Source of the DNA: Bubalus kerabau
Taxonomy: Eukaryota > Chordata > Mammalia > Artiodactyla > Bovidae
Length of the DNA stretch: 64,000 bases
NCBI RefSeq assembly: GCF_029407905.1
Contig: NC_073633.1
Coordinates: 30,828,501 to 30,892,500 of the forward strand
Reading direction: 5' to 3'
Below, one piece after another: positions 1-10,352 of this stretch (position 1 is the stretch's first letter; each line of letters starts with the position of its first letter). The notes under the pieces were generated by a model. That model was not told the origin of the DNA, made no database searches, and saw nothing but the letters and a program-made list of their open reading frames with translations. A program made the translations under genes and the position numbers.

Positions 1-3000
1 GGAGAGGCCAGAGGAGCCTTCAGCATCCATGGGGCTCCCCCTCACAGGCAGTGTCACCTCCAGCAGCTCCACATACTCGCCCTCAGGTCCTTCAGCGGGG
101 GCATTGTGCCCATCCCCGGGACTCCGGGTGCCCAAGGCTTCCTCAGGGAGTGGAGGGCTGGGGAGCCCTGGGGGCCCCGAGGGCAGTTCTGGGGGTAGTG
201 TGCTTGGCCGATGTCCAACCATGAGGCCTCCTTTGTGCACAAATCGAGGGCAGATGAGCTCGGCCCAGGGCAGTCGCTGAATCCCAGAGGGCGCAGACAG
301 AAGGCAGGTGCTGAGGCGACCTGTCGGCCTGTCTTTATTGATGCCTTGTAGCCACTCAGGTGTGAACAGGTATGCACAAGCCTCATTAGGCACAGGCAGC
401 TCCTGCACTCGCCCACCCCCTGGGGCCAGGCACTTGAGCGCCAGGCGGGGTGCTTGGGCTGCTGAGGGTACCACTTGCAGGTAGAAGTCTCCCGGGCGCA
501 GCAGCTGCCAGGGGAGGGCGGCCAGCTGCACCACTACCTGCTCGTGCAGGCAGAGGGGCCAGCCCTCGTGGAAGAAGAGGAAACCGCTGTACTGGGCCTG
601 GGGAGATAGAGGGCAGGCTATGCTCAGGCTTCCTCTACTGATGAAGCCAGCAGGAGAGGCTAGTTAGAATGGGACTAGCCTAGGCAGGAGTGGCCTTATG
701 CCTGGTGGGTTAAGACTCCAGGTGTGCAGGAGGAGATATCTTGCTGTGTGCATGTGACAGAAGGAAGGATTGGGACTGATCAGTTTTCTGGTGGTAGGAA
801 GCTTCTCTAGAAAGCTGGTTCCACGAGTAGGAGGGGAAGAACTGAGTCATTATAAAGATGTGGTCAGCAGATGCTATTGTTTTGGAGGAGTTGGAGACTC
901 TTAGGAGGTCTTTAGAGCTGTAGAAGTGACTTTGTTGAGTCATTCTTGGGGGAGTCAGTATCTTGAAAAAATTGATATGAGGAGGGAAATGTCTGGAATT
1001 TGGTCTGGAGGGTCAGCATCTTTGGGAGTTGATGTTTCTCAGGGATCACTATTTAGGAAGATGAGTGTCTATGTGTTAGTATCTGAGTGGTAAGTGTCTC
1101 TGGGGGCATCAGTATTGGGGAGACAGTGTCTCCGGGTGGGGGGAAATTAGTCTGACTGGTGCCTGGGGTGAGGCAGTGGATCTTAGGGGAGACAGAACAG
1201 GAATGTGTTCACTTACACAGGCTTCCTGCTGGATCTTGGCAAGCAGGTGCTTGGCAGGCACCAGGAAGTCCAGTGTGTATCTCAGCGCATCCTCCCGATA
1301 AGTCCTCTCCACCACCTGGAACACTTGGCCCAACAGTGTGGGGGCTGTTGCCTCGAAAGGTGGGTAAAGGGCCGCTAGAGTACTCTGCACACAGTCTTCT
1401 ACTGGCTCAGGCTCCTGGGAGAGACAAGATCAGACAGTGGATCGCTAGCACCCAAGCATGGTTCCTTAAAGGCTGGCGTTGTCCCCCAGGGGCCCCATCA
1501 AGTACAAAGTGTGTGTAGAGAGGCGGCATTCAGGAAATACTGGCTGAATGAGATGGGAGTGGGGCTGGGCCAATCAGAGTGCACTCTGAGACCTTGGTTT
1601 TGGAGATCTGGGGAGACTTTTCTGTGAACGTCTTTTATCAGGGCTGAACTTAGTTCTTGTACATTGGGATAATTGCATAGGCCCTCTTCCTCAAGAAGAG
1701 ATGGGCCCCTGGGCCATCAGGGAAGTCACAGGTGGCTGAGAGTTCTGCAGGGTGGAGCCTTTGACACATTCATTCTACTAGTCCCTCCTCACAGGGCCTG
1801 CCAACCAGAGTTGTGTTGTTGTGAAGTCGCTCAGTCATGTCCGACTCTTTGTGACCCCATGGACTGTAGCCCACCAGGCTCCTCCATCCATGGAATTTTC
1901 TAGGCAAGAGTACTGGAGTGGGTTGCCATTTCTTTCTCCAGGGGATCTTCCCGACCCAGGGATTGAACCCAGATCTCTTGCATTGCGGGCAGACGCTTTG
2001 CCGTCTGAGCCACCAGGGAATCACTACCAACCAGAGACCCCCTTCTTAAGCAGAGGTGCCATCACCCATGAGCAATCATATGCTAATGGTCATTGGGTGG
2101 GAAGAAGGACTGAAGGGCTATCTGTCTTGAGTCTTTCTAGCACCCCTCATCCTCTCCAGTGGCTCTCAAGGAATCCCTCATTCCTGGAGTATGCTGGATT
2201 AGGTTACAAAGACTTGGGTGGGGACAGCTGAAAGAAGGAAAAGTCACAAAAGGAACACGTAGGGAAGGGAGGAGGAGGCTTTGCTGGTATGTATTGCAGC
2301 TGAAATATTTTCTGATTTTTGTAAGGCCTGTCTGACAACCTCCATTCTGGGCCACTCAAAAGTTCTCAGCCCCCGTTTCCTCTAGACTCACCTCCCTAAG
2401 TTAATCAGTTGGATATCTTTCTCCATCTCAGAACCTAAACAGCCACCCCTTAGGCTATTCCTTTACAAACTTACTTCTCTTTCAAGGTGGCTTTGAAATT
2501 CCTTTTATCAGATTTCTTTGCTGTAACTGGGCAAGGGTGATGCTCGAATTGAAGTGTTTACTTAGTTTTCTACTCTGCATTGCCCTCCCCATCCCCTACT
2601 CCGCCGGCTCTGCCCTGAGGATAAAACCGCATACTTTACTTTGAGTCCTTCCAGCCTGAGTGTTACAAGCCTGTCCCGACAGTCAGAACAGCGAGGCAGC
2701 CACTCCAGAGAGCGACAGTCAGTGCGTCAGCACCGAGACCCGGCCCCAAGGTGTGTGGGCGAGCAGACAGACCCCCCAGTGTTCCGGGGACCCGGCCAGC
2801 TCCGGGAGCGTGGGTGGGGGAGGGTGGGGATGGGCGGGGTGAGGCAGAGTGGGCTGTCCCCTCGGAGGCCTGGAAGGGGGAGCTAGAGCTGGAGCGGCGA
2901 GGCAGCTGCAACCCATTAGGGGCGGTGAGCTCATGGCTGAGTGAGAGTCTCAGCCACAGGAAACGGCAGCGGCAGGAGGGGAGGAGGGGTCTGGGGTGGG

Positions 3001-4160
3001 AAAGGGCGGGCAGGAGCTCAGCGACCCGGCCTCCAGCCGGCCCGGACCAAAGAGAAGAGCAGAGAGACTGAGTCAGCTCTCCCTGGCCCAGTTCCTCTTT
3101 CTTCTTGTTCCAGTCTCCCTGCCAGGGGCTGCCCTTCCTTCTGTAGAGGAACAACCCCGGTGGTGCTCCTACCCCTCCTCCACTCCCTGCTGTGAGCGCC
3201 CCCTGGCAGGGCCTCTCCCCCTCCTCCACTCCGTGCTGTGAGCGCCCCCATGGCCGTGCACCCCCCATCCCTCCGCAGTGGGCGCTCTCCCTGGCAGTGC
3301 CCACACCTGCAATGACTCTTTAGAGAGTTCTTTTGGAGTGAAAGTTCACGGGACCATGTCCACTCCTATAGGCACGGCCGTCCCCTAACAGCGCTCTCCT
3401 GCTTCCTGTGCCCTCGAGTTGCTGCTGCCAGGGTCCCCAACCCGCTGCAGCGGGAATGCTCCGAGACAGTGCTTCGCTTCCCTGCAGCGGGAGCTCCGGG
3501 GCACTCCTCCCCCCATCGCATCTCGGGTCGGCTCCGGCATCGTTACGCCCCCTGGCACTGTGGGCCCCCTCCCCACTCTGTCCACTACTCTGAGGCAGCA
3601 TCTCTTTCTCCACGGGAATTTCCCTTTTTGACGAGGTCCCTGGCCCCAACCCAGCCGCAGCTGTGGCCGGTCCCCCAGGGCCGGATGGGTGGGCCCGGGG
3701 TGGGGCCCGGGATGGAAAATGGTGGTTCCAGGCAGGTCATTTCTCATGACCCAAGGCCGGGCCCCCCTCCAGGGCCGCTGCAGCACGAACCCACAGGGGT
3801 CTCCCGCGGGTAAGGAGTTGGGACTGGGAGGGGGAGGGAAGATCCTGCAAAGGAAAGCACAAGTCAGGACAGAGGAGGGCGAGGGGAGGTATGTGGATTA
3901 GGGGGAGAGACCTAAGGGAGGTTGGGGGAGGGCGCGAAGAAGAGGGGAAGAAAGGAGTGAGGGCAATACCCAGTGGGGTCAGAGTCAGTGGGGCAGACAG
4001 GCAGATCAAAGAAAAGAAGGGGGGGATGGGAGGAAGGAGAGTCCCAGGAGCGCTCAAGAGTTCCAAGCTGGAGCAGGAGGCACCCAGCTTGGGGCTGGCG
4101 ATCCGCAGAGGACGGCGCGAAAGCGGAGGGGACACCGGGTGGCGACGCGGGACTCACCAT
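1..4160 (-). CDS. ARHGEF40: ARHGEF40 (Solo), 5' coding exons, partial
   Basis: Rho guanine-nucleotide exchange factor of the Solo/PLEKHG4 type, which activates RhoA-class GTPases at the cytoskeleton. Only the N-terminal part is here; the spectrin-like, DH and PH domains lie beyond the left edge. Three coding exons are seen on the minus strand. Exon 1 holds only the ATG (4160-4158), followed at once by a GTGAGT donor. Exon 2 is 1414-1217 (198 nt, acceptor CCCAG, donor GTAAGT) and begins EPEPVEDCVQSTLAALYPPF. Exon 3 is 597-1 and still open, beginning AQYSGFLFFHEGWPLCLHEQ. Together they give 266 codons in one frame without a stop. The protein matches my knowledge of human ARHGEF40 almost residue for residue. 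The exon 1 start sits in a CpG island in good Kozak context (GAGCCATGG). Its position next to the RNASE7/8 genes agrees with human synteny. Identification is firm; the 5' UTR extent is not determined. Confidence 0.96.
1415..4157 (-). other. ARHGEF40 intron 1
   Basis: A 2.7-kb intron between the ATG-only exon and exon 2. It holds a Bov-tA SINE (1811-2026) and a G/C-rich block (about 2640-3900). In that block are a 31-bp direct repeat (3172-3202 and 3218-3248, one mismatch), an AP-1 consensus TGAGTCA (3069-3075) and a short perfect palindrome with 8-bp arms (2934-2956). The GC-rich block may be regulatory; no conserved coding exon was recognised in it. Confidence 0.7.
1811..2026 (-). mobile_element. 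Bov-tA SINE in ARHGEF40 intron 1
   Basis: Reverse complement of the ruminant Bov-tA consensus (the CAGTC(G/A)TGTCCGACTC end comes first and the tRNA-like CCACCAGGGAA end last). It is flanked by the 10-bp target-site duplication CCAACCAGAG (1801-1810 and 2027-2036). Confidence 0.93.
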
Positions 4161-4575
4161 GGCTCGGCTCGCGGCCGCGTCCGACGCTCGGGCCGGCGGG
4201 CGGGGCCGAGCGCGCCGCCGCCTCCCTCCCGCCGCTCGCGTCTCGCCGGGTCTGGCTAGGGGACAGCTCCGGCCGCGGTGGCGGCTCGGCCCGCTCGGGC
4301 TCCCAGGCCGCGGGGCCCCACCAGGGAGGGTCGAGACGGCCGCCCCTCCTCGCCCCGCCCTGCAGTGCCCGCCTCCGCCTCCGCGTCCGACCCCCTGCCG
4401 GGACGCCCTCTCCCGCGCCGGGCCTCTGGCTGCTCCCCTCGACGCCCCCAGAGGATCCACCCGGCTCTCCCCCAACCCTCTTCCACCTCCGCCCCGCCCT
4501 CCAGCCCGTCTCCTCGACCCTGACCCTCGGAGGCCCGTCCCGCCGAAGATGCCCCTCTTTTCCCGCCTCCGCCTA
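4090..4575 (-). promoter_or_regulatory. CpG-island promoter of ARHGEF40
   Basis: Very GC-rich and CpG-dense DNA surrounds and lies upstream (minus strand) of the ARHGEF40 ATG at 4160-4158. No TATA box is evident, which fits a broad housekeeping-type promoter. Long open frames on both strands here are by-products of GC richness. The exact start of transcription cannot be read. Confidence 0.75.
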
Positions 4576-4756
4576 GCTCCCTAGGCGATCAGTTTAGTCT
4601 CCGCGAGGGACTGTCCAGAGACTGGGGCGTGCGTGAATTCCCTGGGGTCCCCAGCCTAGGATTGGAGTCATTTGATGGCCGGAAGCCTCCTGAGTCTAAC
4701 TCGCCTGGGAACCTCTTCTCCCCTCGGTTGCCAGACTTGGGCAGCACTGGCAGCAC

Positions 4757-4857
4757 CTGGAGCTCAGCCCCCGCCCCCAACACACACACACACACACACA
4801 CACACACCCCTGGAGCTCAGCCCCCGCCCCCAACACACACACACACACACACACAGC
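4757..4857. repeat. Duplicated unit carrying (CA)n microsatellites
   Basis: A unit of CTGGAGCTCAGCCCCCGCCC followed by CCAA and a CA run occurs twice with a 53-bp period (starting 4757 and 4810). Each copy ends in its own CA tract. Confidence 0.9.
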
Positions 4858-5846
4858 CCCTGCTAGCTTCCCTCGGAGCTGGGGCAGGAAAATCGGGGTA
4901 TTCCTCCCACTCTCCAGGGGCTTGCCTGCCCTCCTCCTTCCCCTCCCATCTCCTCCGACCTCGAGCCTTCGGGCTCCGACAATGGGCTCCTCTGTGCGGC
5001 CTGGGGAGGGCGGGGGCGTGGGGGAATTAGGCAGCGGAGAAGGCTTGGGGAGGGGGATTGGACGTCGAGGCTGAATGCGCGCAGAGTCCCGGGATCAGGA
5101 TCCTCCTGCCTAGGTGGACGTTTTCTGAGTTCTTTCCTCGCTGCCCCTTCCCCTCTGAATCTCTCATCCTCTCCCTTAGCTAGCGGAGGGAAGGCACCAG
5201 ACCCCGTTCAGCAGCCCCACCTCCGGATTCCAGACCCTTCCTTCTGTGGGGGTGGCGAAAGAGAGTCTCCTGGGGCCGCTAGAGCTCCTGGTGGCGGGGA
5301 TGGCAATCTGACGCAGTAGACAAAGAGGGTAGGCTAGTTAAGAAAGTTCTAGTCTCACCCATCCTCCACCTCGCCTGGATGGCAAATGAAGCCCTGGCGA
5401 GGGTCCCCCAGGAGGGTCAGAGGAGGCTTAGGCATGGCGAGGGGATGCTTTGCCCCTCCTCTGAGCAGGCACCTGGAAGCCGTGCAGGGGTGGGCAGGGG
5501 CACTTCTAAAGAGTGGGCATTTGAGAAGATAGGAGAGCTAAATAGACCCCAGAGACGGACGTGAATGCAGGTACCACTGCGACTGGGGAGAGGGTGACGT
5601 TTGGAAAACGTCCTGCCTGGGATACAGCTCCGACGAAGCCAGGAGACTGGAGCCTGAGGGCAGTCTTTGGAAAGGAGGCAGGCGGAAGGGTGGGGATGGA
5701 GGGGGCGTCGCCTAGGTGATGGGCTCTTCTCTCACCTCCTCTGAAAGCTAATCTCCGCCCTTTTCTCCTCTCCGCCGGGTCTGGAAAACAGGAGAGAAAA
5801 TATTCATTCTTTTGGAGGCAAGAAGATCCCTCTGCTCTATAGCGTC

Positions 5847-5870
5847 AAAAAAAAAAAAAAAAAAAAAAAA
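5847..5870. repeat. Poly-A run (24 A)
   Basis: Uninterrupted A homopolymer; no recognisable SINE body directly upstream. Confidence 0.95.
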
Positions 5871-6919
5871 TATAGGGCAGCAAACCTCAGTGCCCATCTT
5901 TCAAGCACAGTCAGAGGCAGGGAGCTGGAGCTCTTGTCCATCAATGGGTTATGAGCCCGCTAGACATCCAGCCTCCCCGGGCCTCCTTATAATCAATCAG
6001 TGCTGAGAACTGGGAGAGTGAGATTTTGCTACCCCCTGGTGTCCACTCTGTAAATGGGACCCAGTGGCTGGTTACAGAGGCCAGAATTTAGGAGATTTTC
6101 TTAGGGGGTTTATTATGAACCTTATTCACTTGTTTCAAACCCAGCTCACCCATTCCCAGTGTGGACAGAGTCTGAACTTTTCCTCATTAGATCTTAACAT
6201 TCTTTATACTCAACAAATTGTTTGGGGAACAGTTGGTAGAATCCGAGTTTCCCACAAAGCTGGCTTTTATAGTCTGTGAGCTCCTGGGGGAAAAAAACAA
6301 GTGGGTATTTTTCCCCCCATGGGAAAAAGGGAGTTATTGAAAGTTTTTGAGCCTACAGGTGAGGGGTTTGGATGCAGGCTCTGAAATCAAGTTATTCCTT
6401 TCCAGGAGTTTTAATCTGTGCTAAATTAGAAAGGTTTATTTAAGTAAATAAGGAGACAGATATGCATATAGTGGTTAAATGCCACTTTCTCCAGGGATGC
6501 GGGCTCTTACCTAATACCTGTGCGTCTGTGCGAGAGTGTGTGTGTTGATGTGAACGTTTTGGGGCGATTGTGAAGTAGAAAGATTAAAAGGGAGAAAATA
6601 GAGACTGGCAATAGACCAGACCTAAAAACTCTCTCCAGCATTCACTAAGAGTTCTCACTATATTTCACCAATTTCAGATTCTTTGGAGTTTAACAAACTC
6701 GCATTTTACAGATGAGATTCTGGCTTATTTGAAATTAAAAAACAAGCTGTAAGCTATACAGTAAGTGGAGAAGCCAGAATTTGAACCCCAGCAGCCTGAC
6801 AACAGAGCCTTCATTCTCAGCCACTGTCATAGGGTTTCATCCAAGCTGTCAAGCGAGAGTCCATATAGGAAGTCCTTTGAAAACGACATCACCTTTTCCA
6901 CCACCTAACCATCATGTTA

Positions 6920-7006
6920 GGTTAACATGTTAGGTTAGGACAGGGAAGCGTGGCGTGCTGTAGTCCATGGGGTTGCAGAGTCGGACACGACTGAGCAACT
7001 GAACTG
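6920..7006 (+). mobile_element. Short BovB/Bov-A 3' end fragment with TSD
   Basis: The 3' terminal BovB-family sequence (ending GACTGAGCAACTGAACTG) is flanked by the direct repeat AACCATCATGTTA at 6907-6919 and 7007-7019, so it is a short, 5'-truncated insertion. Confidence 0.85.
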
Positions 7007-7032
7007 AACCATCATGTTAAAAAGGGTTAACT

Positions 7033-7145
7033 TTGGGACTTCTCTGGTGGTCCAGTGGTTAAGACTCCACATTTCGAATGAAGTTTGAACCCTGATCAGG
7101 GAACTAGATCCCATGTGCTGCAACTAAGACCTGGTACAGACAGAT
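7033..7145 (+). mobile_element. CHR-type tRNA-Glu SINE
   Basis: Begins GGACTTCTCTGGTGGTCCAG, continues with the box-B-like TTTGAACCCTGATCAGGGAAC, and ends in an A-rich stretch, as in cetartiodactyl CHR SINEs. Confidence 0.85.
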
Positions 7146-7596
7146 ACATTTTTAAAAAAGGATTATTAAAAAGTGTTAACTTTATTTTTGTAGTAACCAG
7201 TGCTGGAAGGAGTTTCTAAAAGTGATAAATATATCACTGTGGTCAGGCATTGAAACCATTTCCCCCACTAGTCTTGTTCTAGAATAAATAATAGTTAAAA
7301 TAATTGCCAGGAAATTTCCAGTATGGTTCTTTTGGGAAGTACTGTTATGCAAACATGAGAGATGGTGAAAGAAACATTTGTGTCTGTAATGTTTATTACC
7401 TGGCTTGTGTGCACCAAGAGATGTAATGGCCGTTCTACATAGGGTTGGGACTTTAGGCTGCTTGGTATTTGTCCACTTGGAGACTAGAAGGGACTAGGGC
7501 TCTGCTTGGGCTGCATGCCTCAAGGAAGGGGGAATTAGTGAAGGACCACAAAGGGGAATTTGGGGGACAGGAAGGGACAGACTTGAGAGAACAGAT

Positions 7597-7665
7597 TCTT
7601 TTTTTAAAAATATAAATTAATTTATTTTAATTGGAGGCTAATTACAATATTGTATTGGTTTGAGA
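7597..7665 (-). mobile_element. L1 3'-end fragment
   Basis: Reverse complement of the common ruminant L1 tail (AATTGGAGGCTAATTACAAT motif next to an AT-rich tract). Confidence 0.7.
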
Positions 7666-7984
7666 GAACATATTCTTGTTACTCGTGCTTTCCAAGGAAA
7701 CTGGGGGCCAAACCTTAGGTACTTCAGGATAAGAAATCTGTGTAGTATATATGTGCTGATTCTATTTTTTGTTTAATTTCCCCTTAGGTTTGGTTTTATT
7801 TTATTGGTAATATTCCTTTAAACATTTATAGCTTGTCTGCTTTGAACGAGATGACACCAAAGCCCACCATCTTGCCTATACTAATGCATTCATTTCCGTA
7901 CTGGCCTACCTGCTCCACTCTCGCCACCTAAGAAGCTGTTCTCTGCACCCTCACCAGAGTGATCTTCTAAAAACCCTGATCATT

Positions 7985-8865
7985 ATCCATTCATCTGTCA
8001 TTGGACATCTAGGTTGCTTCCATGTCCTGGCTATGGTGAATAATGGTGCAATGAACATTGGGGCACATGTGTCTTTTTAAATTGTGGTTTTCTCAAGGTA
8101 TACAGATAAAGAATCTTCCCTGGTAGCTCAGTTGGTAAAGAATCCACTTGCAATGCAGGAGACTGCCTGCAATGCAGGAGACCTGGGTTTGATCCCTGGG
8201 TCAGAAAGATCCCCTGGAGAAGGAAATGACAACCCACTCCAGTATTCTTGCCTGGGAAATCCTGTGGACAGAGGCAATTGGAAGGCTACAGTCCATAGGG
8301 TCACGAGAATTGGACACGACTTAGCGACTAAACTGCCACCACCATGGATCAAAGAAGTTGTGGTACACATATATAATGGAATATTACTAAGTCATAAAAG
8401 AACAAATTTGAGTCAGTTGTAGAGAGGTGGATGAACCTAGAACCTGTTATACAGAGTGAAGTAAGTCAGAAAGAGAAAAACACATATTGTATATTAATTC
8501 ATATGTATGGAATCTAGAAAAATAATACCAATGAACCCGTTTGTGTGGATGAAATGGGGATGCACATGTAGACAATGGACTTGTGGACACAGCTGGGGAA
8601 GGATGAGTTGAGAAAGTAGCCCTGACACATATGCACTATCATGTGTAAAATAGATAGTTGGTGGGAAGCTGATGTATAACACAAGGAGCCTAGCCGGGTG
8701 CTCTGTAGTGACCTAGAGAGGTGGGATGGGAGGATGGAGGGAGAGAGGCTCAAAAAGGAGGGGATATACATATATAACGATGGCTGATCCTCATTGATGT
8801 ACAGCAGAAATCAACACAACATTGTAAAGCAATTATCTTTCAGTTAAAAAAAAAAATACTCCAAT
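7985..8865 (+). mobile_element. L1 3' region, split by a Bov-tA SINE
   Basis: It starts with the L1 motif GGACATCTAGGTTGCTTCCA. It resumes after the SINE at about 8340 with the TGGAATATTACTAAGTCATA motif and the GAGTGAAGTAAGTCAGAAAG motif, and ends in an A-tail after ATTGTAAAGCAATTATCTTT. It is a truncated, non-coding copy. Confidence 0.88.
8115..8340 (+). mobile_element. Bov-tA SINE nested in L1
   Basis: Carries the tRNA-like head (CTGGTAGCTCAGTTGGTAAA), an internal duplication of the GCAATGCAGGAGAC unit, and the terminal GGACACGACTTAGCGACTAA. It interrupts the surrounding L1. Confidence 0.9.
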
Positions 8866-9374
8866 CAGATCCCATCAGCCTCTTCTAATGGCCTCCCCTT
8901 TGTATCATGACCGCTTTTCTCCTCTCTCCAGCCTCACCTCTTACCACTCCACTGATGTGGGAAGCCACTAGTGAGCCTCCAGTCATGTGGCCTTTCAGTT
9001 CTTCACACAGGCCTTGCTTATTCCTAATTTGGAATATTCCTTCTCCCTGGAGGCTTCTTTTCACAGTTCTAGGGTCTGGCTCTCATCTTTCGATCCTAAC
9101 TAAAATGTTGCATTCTCAAATGTCTTCCCTCAACTAAAGTGGGCTAAACTGGTCTCTCATCTGTTGTCCCTCCAAATAATGTATGTTTTCTGTCTTATTT
9201 TCCTTCCAGCATTTGTCTCTATCTGATTATTTCTTTGATTATTTCCTGTTTCTCAATAGACTCACCTCTACCACCACATATCATTTGAAATTAAGCTTCA
9301 TGAAAAGTAAGGATCTTGTCTCTTCTATCACTGCTGTATCCTAACTAGTGTCCAAAAGATGTCACCAAACTAGG
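8866..9374. other. Intergenic, no gene seen
   Basis: AT-moderate DNA with no coherent coding exon. Parts of 9000-9360 resemble an old LINE2-like 3' end, but too weakly to name. Confidence 0.4.
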
Positions 9375-9388
9375 TGAAGACTGTAAAG

Positions 9389-9694
9389 TGAAAGTCACTC
9401 GGTCGTGTCTGACTCTTTGCAACCCCATGGACTATACAGGCTATGGAATTCTCCAGGCCAGAATACTGGAGTGGGTAGCTGTTCCCTTCTCCAGGGGATC
9501 TTCCCAACCCAAGGATTGAACCCAGGTCTTGCATTGCAGGCAGATTCTTTACCAGCTGAGCCACCAGGGAAATCCAAGAATACTGGAGTGGGTAGCCTAG
9601 CCCTTCTCCAACAGATCTTCCCAACCCAGGAATTGAACCAGGGTCTCCTGAATTGCAGGCAGATTCTTTACCAGCTGCTCTACTAGGGAAGCTC
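9389..9694 (-). mobile_element. Compound Bov-tA SINE with TSD
   Basis: Two Bov-tA-like modules in tandem (about 9389-9575 and 9578-9694) in reverse orientation, inserted as one unit. The 14-bp TSD TGAAGACTGTAAAG is present at 9375-9388 and 9695-9708. Confidence 0.92.
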
Positions 9695-9949
9695 TGAAGA
9701 CTGTAAAGAGAGCAGAAATCCCCACATAATAGGAATGGTGGTGGGAACAGGTGAGAGATAGAAACTAGGAACAAGTGAATAAGCCAAGGCGTGGAGTCCA
9801 CTGCTTAGCTTTCATTTCTTCCTGGAGAAAAGATATGTGAATGTCTGTGTTCATTGCTGTATTACTTACAATAGCCAAGACACGGAAACTGCCCAACTAT
9901 CTGTTGATAGATGGACAAAGGAAATATGGTATATATGTGTGTGTGAGTG

Positions 9950-10158
9950 TGTGTACTTAGTTGCTCAGTTGTGTCCATCTCTTTGCAACCCCATGGACTG
10001 TAGTCTGCCAGGCTTCTTTGTCCATGGGGATTATCCAGGGAAGAATACTGGAGTGGGTTGCCATGCCCTTCTCCAGGGGATCTTCCCAACCCAGGTATTG
10101 AACCAGGTTTCCCACATTGCAGGTGGATTCTTGACCCTCTGAGCCACCAGGGGAGGGC
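9950..10158 (-). mobile_element. Bov-tA SINE nested in L1
   Basis: Reverse-oriented Bov-tA (TAGTTGCTCAGTTGTGTCCA to GAGCCACCAGGGGAG). Confidence 0.9.
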
Positions 10159-10352
10159 ATTATGCTAAGTAAAATAAGTACGAGAGAGACGTCATGTGAT
10201 CTCACTTAAAAAAAAATCTTGTAGATACAGAGTACAGATTGCTGGTTGCCTTGCAAGAGGTGGGTTGGTAGGTGGGTGAAGTGGATGAAGTGGATCAAAA
10301 GATACAAACTTACACAATAAGTCATGAGTATGCAATGTACATTATTGGTGAC

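Larger units (their letters stand above)
4571..6900. other. Intergenic, upstream flank of ARHGEF40
   Basis: No gene recognised. The first kilobase is GC-rich flank of the CpG island. It includes (CA)n tracts (about 4780-4854) and a 24-A run (5847-5870). A weak MIR-like stretch lies near 6660-6800 (cattttacagatgag-type core followed by a gccagaatttgaaccc-type motif). Confidence 0.6.

Noticed and set aside
2663..3304. 213-codon minus-strand open frame in ARHGEF40 intron 1
   Set aside because: GC-rich chance frame inside an intron, with overlapping open frames on both strands and no domain.
3973..4584. 203-codon plus-strand open frame antisense to the ARHGEF40 start
   Set aside because: Low-complexity Arg/Pro/Gly-rich translation of a CpG island, with no recognised domain or splice structure; the opposite strand explains the sequence.
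4757..4857. CRISPR-like regular spacing of repeats
   Set aside because: Only two units, with CA tracts as 'spacers', in a mammalian nuclear genome; a simple tandem duplication explains it.
8115..8340. tRNA genes in SINE heads here and elsewhere
   Set aside because: The A- and B-box-like parts belong to tRNA-derived SINEs (Bov-tA, CHR); no cloverleaf of a functional tRNA is kept.
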